Shown here: positions 46,391 to 53,996 of the stretch, piece after piece | How the letters are laid out: every line of letters begins with the position of its first letter | Position numbering within the stretch: position 1 is the stretch's first letter | From: Armatimonadota bacterium | GTDB taxonomy: Bacteria > Armatimonadota > UBA5829 > DTJY01 | Reading direction: 5' to 3' | NCBI GenBank assembly: GCA_023511795.1 | Contig: JAIMAU010000001.1 | Span: forward strand, 388,384 to 452,383 | DNA length: 64,000 nt | Notes under the pieces: model-generated | What the model was told of the DNA's origin: nothing | Database searches by the model: none | The model's input: only the letters and a program-made list of their open reading frames with translations | Made by a program: the position numbers and the translations under genes

Positions 46391-46738
46391 ATGCGACTTC
46401 TGACACTTCTAAAAAGCAAAATCCACCGAGCAACTGTTACGGACGCTGATGTCAATTACATAGGAAGTATTACAATTGACCAAGACTTGATGGAGCGTGC
46501 AGACATAAAGAAGGGTGAACTTGTGCATGTCTGGAACGTTACCAATGGTCAACGGTTTGAAACCTACGCAATTCCCGCGCCGAAGCGGTCTGGAGTCATC
46601 TGTGTAAATGGAGCCGCGGCACATCTTGTAAAGAAAGGAGATAAGGTAATAATTGTCTCCTTTGCCATTACTGATGAGGAAGTAACCCCCAAGCTTATTT
46701 TAGTCGACGAAGAAAACAAATTTCTAAGGTACCTTTAG
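46391..46738 (+). CDS. panD: Aspartate 1-decarboxylase
   Basis: 115 aa. Makes beta-alanine for pantothenate and coenzyme A. The proenzyme cleaves itself between Gly25 and Ser26 in YIGSITID to form the pyruvoyl cofactor. Lys9 in LLKSKIHRA and [10 protein letters not shown] are also conserved. No panB or panC is nearby; coaE for the end of CoA synthesis lies at 53046. Confidence 0.96.
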   Translation: MRLLTLLKSKIHRATVTDADVNYIGSITIDQDLMERADIKKGELVHVWNVTNGQRFETYAIPAPKRSGVICVNGAAAHLVKKGDKVIIVSFAITDEEVTPKLILVDEENKFLRYL

Positions 46739-47009
46739 CAAAATTTAGTTTTTGCTACGAATCTTAATTTACTTGACATGACCTCGTAATTGCCTCGTTC
46801 ACTTGTTGATTGCTGAAGTTCAAATAAGCATTTGTCCGCGGTTACCCATGCTTTTTGGGTGAGTAGTTTTCCAAATTTGGTCGGTTTAGATGATTAGGAA
46901 TTCCTGTCTCATCGGGTGGAGTCTGGCGAGGTAATACAAAGGATTGCAAATTGACACAGCCATGAACGAATTGCTACAATAAACCGTTTAAAAGGGAATC
47001 CTAATAAAA

Positions 47010-47096
47010 TGGTGCCGAAGGTCGGGGTCGAACCGACATGAGGTTGCCCTCACCGGTTTTTGAGACCGGCGCGTCTGCCAATTCCGCCACTTCGGC
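47010..47096 (-). tRNA. tRNA-Leu (anticodon CAA)
   Basis: Reads GCCGAAG acceptor, D-arm GGCGGAATTGGCAGAC, anticodon stem CCGGT with loop CTCAAAA (anticodon CAA), long variable arm TGAGGGCAACCTCA, T-arm GTCGGTTCGACCCCGAC, acceptor CTTCGGC, then A and encoded CCA. 87 nt including CCA. Long variable arm confirms class II Leu. Confidence 0.96.
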
Positions 47097-47105
47097 ACTG
47101 AGCAA

Positions 47106-47134
47106 ATTATAACCCATTTCACGTCGGTTGTCAA
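47106..47134 (-). promoter_or_regulatory. Consensus sigma70 promoter for tRNA-Leu
   Basis: On the minus strand TTGACA (47134-47129), 17-nt spacer, TATAAT (47111-47106): a perfect consensus. It sits in the 55-nt gap to sppA, so it overlaps the leader of that divergent gene. Confidence 0.85.
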
Positions 47135-47151
47135 TGAGGAGGCCGCCCTTT

Positions 47152-48111
47152 ATGAAAAAAACAATTGCCGTTGCTTTGATTATTGTGTTGGTGCTTGTTC
47201 TTGTTTTTGTTTCCTTTGTGATTATTGCGCTGACGGCAGGTAAGGGTGGCACCATACCCAGATTTGGATACAAGGTTGGATTAGTTCGAATTGAGGGAGT
47301 AATTTTCTCGGGAAGTGGTCAGGGGGGACTTTTCGGTGATCAAGGTGCAGCTTCGGAAAGAGTGATTCGGGCGCTTGAGCGTGCGAGAAAAGACAATTCC
47401 ATAAAATCGCTCGTCATCAGGATTAATAGTCCTGGGGGAAGCGCTGCAGCCTCACAAGAGATATACAACGAGATTTTACGCGTTCGACGGTCAGGCAAGA
47501 AGGTTACAGTCTCGATGGGCGATGTTGCTGCTTCTGGAGGATACTACGTTTCGGCTGCTGCAGACCGAATATATGCTAACCCTGCAACTATAACTGGCAG
47601 CATTGGGGTAGTCATGGAAATCGCCGATCTCCATGTCCTTCTTAATCGTTTGGGAATTGAATTGGGATCAATTAAGAGCGGGAAGCACAAGGATATGGGG
47701 AGTATATCGCGTCCCCTTACTCCTGAAGAGCGGAAAATTCTCCAGGGGTTGATAAACGATGTTTTTGAGCAGTTTGTAAGAGACGTTCACAAAGGCCGGA
47801 AACTTCCACTTGAAAAGGTAAGAGAACTTGCTGACGGGCGCATTTTTACCGGCAGTCAGGCGAAAGCATTGAAGTTGGTGGATGAGCTTGGCGGTCTCGA
47901 GGATGCGCTCAAGGCAGCGGCGCGCGATGCGGGAATAAAGGGGGAGTTCGAGGTCAAAGAGTATTATGAACAAAGAGGTCTCTTGGGTCAACTAATAAGT
48001 GAAGCAGAATCAAGCTTTACCAGCCAGTCTCGCGCTAAATTTCTTATGGGATTAGCGCGAAGATTACTGCGCGTGGATAATTTCAACTCGCTATCCCATC
48101 CTGATTACTGA
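47152..48111 (+). CDS. sppA: Signal peptide peptidase SppA
   Basis: 319 aa, short (Firmicute-like) form. Degrades leftover signal peptides at the membrane. One N-terminal transmembrane helix (about 4-28), then the Clp/crotonase-like fold: INSPGGSAAAS, SMGDVAASGGYYVS with catalytic Ser128, and KSGKHKDMGS with catalytic Lys180 (spacing 52, as in Bacillus). AGGAGG lies 9 nt before ATG 47152. Confidence 0.94.
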   Translation: MKKTIAVALIIVLVLVLVFVSFVIIALTAGKGGTIPRFGYKVGLVRIEGVIFSGSGQGGLFGDQGAASERVIRALERARKDNSIKSLVIRINSPGGSAAASQEIYNEILRVRRSGKKVTVSMGDVAASGGYYVSAAADRIYANPATITGSIGVVMEIADLHVLLNRLGIELGSIKSGKHKDMGSISRPLTPEERKILQGLINDVFEQFVRDVHKGRKLPLEKVRELADGRIFTGSQAKALKLVDELGGLEDALKAAARDAGIKGEFEVKEYYEQRGLLGQLISEAESSFTSQSRAKFLMGLARRLLRVDNFNSLSHPDY

Positions 48112-48189
48112 ACTACAGATATAAAACCAATATTTGATTGTTCTGGCTAATTGGGGTTGGGAATTAATCTTTTTTGTTTGGCGTTAGAT

Positions 48190-50883
48190 ATGAGTTTTAA
48201 AATGAGCAAAGGTAAGGTCATTCTTATAGACGGAAACAGCCTTCTATACAGAGCTTTCTTTGCCCTACCACACTTTTCTACATTGGAAAATCAGCCAACG
48301 AATGCAATTTACGGGCTTGCAATGATGCTATTGCGCCTCCTAGAAGAGGAAAAGCCCGATATCGTTATAGTATCTTTCGATGCCCCTGAAAAAACTTTTC
48401 GGCATGAAGAATACGTAGAATACAAAGCCCATCGAAAGCGGGCCCCCGATGAACTTCGTTCCCAGGGGCCTATTGCTCGCGAGATGATTGAAGCCTTCAA
48501 TATTCCTATTCTTGAGGTTCCAGGCTATGAAGCTGACGATGTTGTTGGCACAGTTGCTAGAAAAGCCGAGTCAGAAGGCTATGACGTAATCATTGTTACA
48601 GGTGACCTAGATGCTCTGCAACTTGTGGACAGCAAAGTTAAAGTAATGACTACCGTAAGGGGTGTTACTGAGACTGTCATCTACGATGAGAAGTCTGTTG
48701 AGGCTCGCTATAGCCTTAAGCCTAAGCAACTTATTGATTATAAAGCTCTTAAAGGTGATCCTTCGGACAATATTCCGGGCGTGCCGGGCATCGGCGATAA
48801 AACAGCTGTAAAGCTTATTAAAGAATTCGGTAGCCTAGAGAACATCCTTGCGCATATTGATGATATACAAGAAGCGCGGCTACGTGAGCAAATACGAAAT
48901 TCGATTGACCAAGCGTTGCTCTCAAAGCGATTGGCAACCATTAAGACTGATGTCCCCATTAACATTAACCTTGAGCAATGTAGGCTTCGAAAGCCAAACC
49001 TGCCAAAGCTTCGAGAGCTTTTCAAGCGTTTGGAATTTCGTTCGTTGTTGAAGCGGCTACCCGAGGATAATGCCCAGCCTGTTCTTGAATTTGAGTCGGA
49101 CGCCAAAGTAGAGGAATTGTCTGAATACAAACTCGTTTGCAATAGACCCTCTTTAGAAGCATTATTGGTACAAATTGAAAAAGCCGGGGGTTTTGCTTTT
49201 AGGATTCATGGAACAGCCGCACACCCAATTAATGCAGATGCGCTGGGTGTCGGGGTTTCTGTTGCCCCTGGTAAAGCGTATTATGTGCGCTTTGGCGAGA
49301 ATAGCGGGCTGAGTCTCCTGGATTTCAGGAAGTTATTGGAGTCAGAGAAAATAAAAAAATTCGGCCATAACCTCAAGTACGAATATGAAATAGCGCGAAA
49401 AGTTGGCATCGACATACAAGGTCTTGAGTTTGATACCATGCTTGCCGCATACCTAATAAACAGCTCACGGAATGTTCAGAAGTTGTCAGACGTCGTATTT
49501 GATTATCTATCAAGTGAATTCCCAGGCAAAGAGGGGACACAAGAAACTGAGCAAGAGCGGCTATTTGCGGCAGAGGCAGATGCGGCTATGCGTCTGGTCA
49601 GTATTCTCACGGATCACTTGGTGAAAGATAACATCGAGCTATTGATGTATAACATCGAAATGCCACTGGTGCCCATACTTGGGGATATGGAATTGACGGG
49701 CGTTGCCGTAGATAGTGCTTGGCTGGGGATTTTATCTGAAAAGTTAAGTGAACGGATTAATAACCTTCAAAAAGAAATATACACGCTTGCTGGGATGGAG
49801 TTCAACATTGGTTCTCCCAAGCAGCTTTCGTTTGTGCTTTTCGACAAGCTGGGCTTACCGGCAGAGAAAAAGACAAAGACCGGTTTTTCGACAGATGCTG
49901 ATACTCTTGTGGCCCTGGCACCAGCGCACGAAATCGTAGAGAAAATTCTAGAGTACCGAGAACTTACAAAGCTAAAGTCAACTTATGCAGATACCCTTCC
50001 CAAGCTAATCAATCCCAAGACGGGTCGGATACACACTACACTCAATCAAGCTGTCACTACGACGGGACGGCTGTCTAGCAGCGAGCCAAATCTGCAGAAC
50101 ATTCCCATTAAGACAGAGACAGGAAGGGAAATTAGACGAGCGTTTATCGCAGCTCCTGGCAATTTGCTTGTTTCGGTAGACTATTCACAAATCGAACTCC
50201 GCATCTTGGCGCATGTAAGCCGCGATGCTGAGCTACTGCGTGCTTTCAGGGAAGGTGAGGACATTCATACAACTACCGCTACTAGGTTGTTTGGCGTTTC
50301 AGCAGATGAAGTGACGCCAGAAATGCGGCGTCAGGCTAAAACCGTAAACTTTGCGGTTATTTATGGTATGAGCGATTACGGTCTTTCAAGGGAGCTGAAT
50401 ATTCCGACTGGGGTGGCAAAGAAATATATCGAAAGCTACTTCCAGCAATATCCCGGAGTGCGGAAGTACGCAAGCGAAACTCTTGAAAAAGCTCGAATAA
50501 ATGGCTACGTAGAAAGCTTGATGGGGCGACGTAGGTATCTTCCGGAATTGAACAGCGCTAATAGGGTCTACAGGGAGTTTGCCGAACGTGCAGCGGTAAA
50601 TATGCCGATTCAGGGGACAGCTGCGGATATTATTAAGCTGGCGATGATTGCAGTGAACGAGCGACTCAAGAAAAGCAACTTAACAGCAAATATGGTGCTT
50701 CAAGTCCACGACGAACTAGTCTTTGAAGTTCCTGAAAATGAGGTCGACGAACTCCTAAATTTGGTACTCCCGGCAATGCGGGATGTATATCCTTTGGATG
50801 TTCAGCTTGAAGTGGAAGCAAAAGTAGGAAAGGATTGGTGTACGGCTCAACCAGTATCTGTCGAGGAGCATATTGGTGCCTGA
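48190..50883 (+). CDS. polA: DNA polymerase I with degenerate proofreading domain
   Basis: 897 aa. Repairs gaps and removes Okazaki primers. Domains: 5' nuclease (1-290: ILIDGNSLLYRAFFALP, EADDVVGTVARKA, GDPSDNIPGVPGIGDKTA), 3'-5' exonuclease fold (about 320-480) and polymerase (490-897) with motif A SVDYSQIELRILAH, motif B RRQAKTVNFAVIYGM and motif C QVHDELVFE. The exonuclease metal residues (normally D-x-E) are absent: the segment reads FAFRIHGTAAH. So no proofreading is expected, as in Thermus and Bacillus enzymes. Start ATG 48190 (or 48202); no strong ribosome site. Confidence 0.95.
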   Translation: MSFKMSKGKVILIDGNSLLYRAFFALPHFSTLENQPTNAIYGLAMMLLRLLEEEKPDIVIVSFDAPEKTFRHEEYVEYKAHRKRAPDELRSQGPIAREMIEAFNIPILEVPGYEADDVVGTVARKAESEGYDVIIVTGDLDALQLVDSKVKVMTTVRGVTETVIYDEKSVEARYSLKPKQLIDYKALKGDPSDNIPGVPGIGDKTAVKLIKEFGSLENILAHIDDIQEARLREQIRNSIDQALLSKRLATIKTDVPININLEQCRLRKPNLPKLRELFKRLEFRSLLKRLPEDNAQPVLEFESDAKVEELSEYKLVCNRPSLEALLVQIEKAGGFAFRIHGTAAHPINADALGVGVSVAPGKAYYVRFGENSGLSLLDFRKLLESEKIKKFGHNLKYEYEIARKVGIDIQGLEFDTMLAAYLINSSRNVQKLSDVVFDYLSSEFPGKEGTQETEQERLFAAEADAAMRLVSILTDHLVKDNIELLMYNIEMPLVPILGDMELTGVAVDSAWLGILSEKLSERINNLQKEIYTLAGMEFNIGSPKQLSFVLFDKLGLPAEKKTKTGFSTDADTLVALAPAHEIVEKILEYRELTKLKSTYADTLPKLINPKTGRIHTTLNQAVTTTGRLSSSEPNLQNIPIKTETGREIRRAFIAAPGNLLVSVDYSQIELRILAHVSRDAELLRAFREGEDIHTTTATRLFGVSADEVTPEMRRQAKTVNFAVIYGMSDYGLSRELNIPTGVAKKYIESYFQQYPGVRKYASETLEKARINGYVESLMGRRRYLPELNSANRVYREFAERAAVNMPIQGTAADIIKLAMIAVNERLKKSNLTANMVLQVHDELVFEVPENEVDELLNLVLPAMRDVYPLDVQLEVEAKVGKDWCTAQPVSVEEHIGA

Positions 50884-50901
50884 GTTATTGCCCATGCGGT
50901 A

Positions 50902-50931
50902 TTGGCATGTATCTAAGTTATGTGTTATAAT
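50902..50931 (+). promoter_or_regulatory. Strong sigma70 promoter before the rpsA leader RNA
   Basis: TTGGCA (50902-50907), 18-nt spacer, TATAAT (50926-50931). Transcription would begin near 50938, giving a leader of about 245 nt before rpsA. Confidence 0.75.
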
Positions 50932-50937
50932 ACTGAG

Positions 50938-51128
50938 CAACGACATGCGGAAGCGGTCCTAAAGTAGCATGAACAAGCTGGACCTGCCGGGACAATTAAG
51001 GTGCCGCGCAGGGAAATTTAAAGCAGTAGAGTTCCCACCTACCTACTGCTAAATTCCAAAAACATGCACGACTGGGCGGATGTGGGATGCTACGTCCAAA
51101 TACTTTGAACGGACAGCAATATTGTCCG
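50938..51128 (+). ncRNA. Candidate structured RNA (independent ncRNA or rpsA leader)
   Basis: No coding frame. Begins at the promoter above. A closing 7-bp stem (GTAGCAT 50964-50970 with ATGCTAC 51087-51093) encloses a long central hairpin: GGAA/TTTA/GCAGTAG (51012-51029) with CTACTGC/TAAA/TTCC (51043-51057), loop 51030-51042. A further stem follows (51110-51115 with 51123-51128). The plan of a long rod with an internal bubble recalls 6S RNA, but I cannot match a consensus, so the identity is open. No B12 box or other riboswitch core was recognised. Confidence 0.5.
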
Positions 51129-51130
51129 TA

Positions 51131-51166
51131 CTAGGCGTTCAATTGAGTAAAGCAATTGACGCCTAG
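51131..51166 (+). promoter_or_regulatory. Hairpin immediately before the rpsA ribosome site
   Basis: CTAGGCGT and CAATTG (51131-51138, 51140-51145) pair with CAATTG and ACGCCTAG (51153-51166), one bulged T, loop 51146-51152: 14 bp. It ends 3-4 nt before AGAGGAG, so it could control translation or terminate transcription of the leader. No T-run follows. Confidence 0.55.
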
Positions 51167-51185
51167 AAGAGAGGAGTATTTAATC

Positions 51186-52916
51186 ATGACTTACGACAAA
51201 GAGGCTTACGAAGCCACCCCGCTAGAGAAAACGGGCTCCAACAAGAGCGAGGCCAAATCAGAGGATTTGGTCATGAATAATGAGCAATTGACGGAATCAG
51301 AAGTAAGCGAACCAGCTACGACATTTACAGAAGGAGCAGAGAAAAAGGCAGAAGTTTCGGTGGAGGCCGAGACAAAAGCAGAGGAGAAAGCTCCTGAGCC
51401 TGATAGTGCTGCGACATCTGCTGAAGAAGCCGAGCCCCAATCCGTGAAGAAAACCTCAGAACGTGGAGATCATTATTCGGAAACGTTTCGATCGTTGTCT
51501 GAGGGCGACCTAGTGGACGGAGTCGTGGTCCATATCGATAAAGATGGGGTGCTCGTGGATGTTGGCACAAAGTCAGAAGGCATAATCAAAATGACGGAGC
51601 TAGCACAGGAGCCGTTTCAGTCGCCGGAAGAAGTAGTTTCCGTTGGCGACCGAATTAACGTATATGTGATGGAAACGGAGAGCCAGGATGGCAGCTTGCT
51701 ACTATCAAAGAAACGCGCCGATTTCGAAAACGCATGGAATAGGGTAATCCAACACTACGAGGAAGATAAACCAATTACCGCAATGGTAACCGACCGCGTA
51801 AAGGGTGGTTTGGTAGTAGACCTTGGGGTTAGGGGTTTTATCCCAGCGTCTCATGTCGGTAGCGGGAACGTTAAAAACCTTGATAAATATATCGGCCAGT
51901 CGCTTCCCCTTAAAATTATCGAAGTTGACCGAGACCGCCGAAAAGTAGTTTTATCGCATAAACTTGCAGTAGAAAGCGAACGGGAGAAGCGGCGTGCCGA
52001 AACCATAAAGTCACTGCAAGAGGGCCAAATTCGCGAAGGTATTGTGCGACGCATTACCGACTACGGTGCGTTCATTGATCTTGGCGGTATTGATGGGCTT
52101 CTGCACGTTAGTGAAATGTCATGGACGAGAATAAACCATCCGTCGGAAGTGGTAAAAGTCGGCCAAAAGATTCAGGTGATGGTTTTGAAGCTGAACCTCG
52201 AGGCCGACAGGATATCACTCGGGCTGAGGCAAATTCTGCCCGACCCATGGGCGGATATCGAAAGTAAATATAGTGTCGGCCAGGTAATCGAAGGTGAAAT
52301 TTCGAGACTAGTGCCGTTTGGCGCTTTCGTTCGGTTGGACGAAGGTATTGAAGGGATAATTCCAAATGTTGAGCTGAGCAGAAAACGGGTTAAAAAGCCA
52401 GAGGATGTAGTTAAAGTTGGCGATCATGTAGAAGCAAGGATTGTCGAGCTCAAACCCGAAGAGCGGCGTATGACTCTAAGCATTCGCCAGATCCTTGAGG
52501 AAAAAGAAAAATCGGAATATGAGACTTATCGCCCAGCCCAAGACGAAGGCCGCATGACACTGGGCGACCTGGTTGGAGATAAACTTAGGGAGCTTCGAAG
52601 TGTAGTCGAGGAGGTAGAGGATCAACCTTCTAGGAAGCGAAAAAAGAAACAGCATATCAAAGCAGATGAGGAAGATTTTGAAGCTGATGTTGCGGGACCT
52701 TCCTTTGCCGAAGAAACTCTATCAAAAAAAGACGACGAAGCTGAAGCTGAGATAAAAGCGGTTGCTATCGAAGTCGAGGGCGTCCAGACCGAAATTCAAG
52801 AAGCATGCGAAGAAGTTAATTCCTCAACTAATGAGGCAGTTTCTGAAATATCTTCGACCGAAGAGGCAATGAAGCAGTCAACTACTGGGGCGGAAGAAGA
52901 GCCTGGTGAAGAATAA
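51186..52916 (+). CDS. rpsA: Ribosomal protein S1-like, four S1 domains
   Basis: 576 aa. Binds mRNA on the 30S subunit. An acidic, disordered N-terminus (1-100) is followed by four S1 domains (about 105-175, 192-260, 278-350, 363-436), the third and fourth being the most canonical (TDYGAFIDLGGIDGLLHVSE, VPFGAFVRLDEGIEGIIPN). The tail (437-576) is highly acidic. Four domains instead of six are usual outside Proteobacteria. AGAGGAG precedes ATG 51186. Preceded by a structured leader, which may allow autoregulation. Confidence 0.88.
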   Translation: MTYDKEAYEATPLEKTGSNKSEAKSEDLVMNNEQLTESEVSEPATTFTEGAEKKAEVSVEAETKAEEKAPEPDSAATSAEEAEPQSVKKTSERGDHYSETFRSLSEGDLVDGVVVHIDKDGVLVDVGTKSEGIIKMTELAQEPFQSPEEVVSVGDRINVYVMETESQDGSLLLSKKRADFENAWNRVIQHYEEDKPITAMVTDRVKGGLVVDLGVRGFIPASHVGSGNVKNLDKYIGQSLPLKIIEVDRDRRKVVLSHKLAVESEREKRRAETIKSLQEGQIREGIVRRITDYGAFIDLGGIDGLLHVSEMSWTRINHPSEVVKVGQKIQVMVLKLNLEADRISLGLRQILPDPWADIESKYSVGQVIEGEISRLVPFGAFVRLDEGIEGIIPNVELSRKRVKKPEDVVKVGDHVEARIVELKPEERRMTLSIRQILEEKEKSEYETYRPAQDEGRMTLGDLVGDKLRELRSVVEEVEDQPSRKRKKKQHIKADEEDFEADVAGPSFAEETLSKKDDEAEAEIKAVAIEVEGVQTEIQEACEEVNSSTNEAVSEISSTEEAMKQSTTGAEEEPGEE

Positions 52917-52991
52917 AAACACGGCAAAATCATATGGTGTCCTTCGTCAAATATCAGAGGTCGTATGAGCGAAGGTCAGGATAAAAAGGTA

Positions 52992-53034
52992 GGACCGGTC
53001 TGCAAAGAGCAAACAATGCGGACCGGCCCTTTTT
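52992..53034 (+). terminator. Intrinsic terminator after rpsA
   Basis: 12-bp GC-rich stem (52992-53003 with 53018-53029, including G-T pairs), loop 53004-53017, then CTTTTTG. It lies inside the longer open frame of coaE, arguing that coaE starts downstream. Confidence 0.8.
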
Positions 53035-53045
53035 GTGGCCGGAAA

Positions 53046-53657
53046 GTGCTTATTGTGGGACTCACCGGCGGTGCCGCTAGTGGAAAGTCCACTGTTGCAA
53101 AAATGCTCGCTGACCTTGGTGCACGCGTAATAAGTGCAGACGATATGGTGCACGGCCTTCTGGATAACGATCCTGAAGTTCAGAAGGAAATAATTCAGGC
53201 GTTTGGTAAAGACATTCTGAACGAGCAGGGGCGGATAGACCGTAGAAAACTCGGCAAAATAGTTTTTAAAGACGCAGAGAAAAGAGCCCGTCTTGAGAAA
53301 ATCATACATCCACGCGTATTAGCCCAAATAGAATCCGAGATAAATAATTTTCGTAAGCAATGCGAAGGAGTACTAGTGGTTGAAATTCCATTACTAATAG
53401 AAACGTCATCGGTTCGAATGGTTGATAAGGTTTTGGTAATTAGTGCGGAACAAGAGACGCAGATAGAGCGTCTACAAAAGAGATACGGAATCTCTCGCCG
53501 TGAAGCACTTCAACGCATCACGGCGCAGTTACCAATGGCTGAAAAAATCAAGCATGCTGATTGGGTAATTAGCACTGAGGATACTTTCGAAAAAACGAAA
53601 GAGCAGGTAAATTCTGTGTGGCATGCAATGCAAGAATTGCTTGCACAACAAAAATAG
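53046..53657 (+). CDS. coaE: Dephospho-CoA kinase
   Basis: 203 aa. Last step of coenzyme A synthesis. Seen: GLTGGAASGKSTVAKML with the P-loop, ADDMVHGLL, QGRIDRRKLGKIVF, EIPLLIE, and RRYGISRREALQRI-type lid (here QKRYGISRREAL). The open frame begins at 52965, but a terminator lies in that extension, so GTG 53046 (or GTG 53055) is preferred; both give the normal family length. Its end overlaps the promoter of the next operon. Confidence 0.92.
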   Translation: MLIVGLTGGAASGKSTVAKMLADLGARVISADDMVHGLLDNDPEVQKEIIQAFGKDILNEQGRIDRRKLGKIVFKDAEKRARLEKIIHPRVLAQIESEINNFRKQCEGVLVVEIPLLIETSSVRMVDKVLVISAEQETQIERLQKRYGISRREALQRITAQLPMAEKIKHADWVISTEDTFEKTKEQVNSVWHAMQELLAQQK

Positions 53658-53669
53658 CTGTGCTATAAT
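53641..53669 (+). promoter_or_regulatory. Sigma70-type promoter for the secreted-protein cluster
   Basis: TTGCAC (53641-53646), 17-nt spacer, TATAAT (53664-53669), overlapping the coaE stop. Leader of about 320 nt. Confidence 0.7.
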
Positions 53670-53996
53670 CGGGGCGTTGTTTGCACAATTAGAAATACTG
53701 GTATGAGCCTCTACTGCGAATGGAATCAGGCGCAGAGCATTGATAGGGGTAGTTTATTGGTTTAAATCTGCTGGGGGCAGTCGTGAGATATCCTCAATCC
53801 AAATTAGGACTAAATGAAAAAGCGTGAACTCATGAAAGTTATTTATCTACTTTCCACTTTGGATTATAGCGCTCCTCGCGTGATTTCATTCTGCAGCATA
53901 TACCAGTTTCGTAAAGGCAGTAATTTAAAAGAATAGTTTGGCGTTAATTCGACAGCACGCCAGCAAGACAAGTATTTCCTAGGAGGAAACACTGTT
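53670..53996 (+). other. Long leader of the secreted-protein cluster
   Basis: About 320 nt between the promoter and the first gene. It has no convincing gene; a 40-codon frame at 53814-53936 lacks supporting similarity. No known riboswitch core recognised. Confidence 0.5.

Noticed and set aside
50938-51128. Cobalamin riboswitch in the rpsA leader
   Set aside because: A GACCTGCC segment recalls part of one, but the B12 box is absent and the downstream gene is rpsA.
52965-53045. N-terminal extension of CoaE
   Set aside because: The stretch contains the rpsA terminator hairpin and T-run and has no family similarity; the downstream GTG gives the normal CoaE start.
53814-53936. 40-codon frame in the leader of the secreted cluster
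   Set aside because: Only a weak AGGA ribosome site, no recognisable domain, and unremarkable composition; likely chance.
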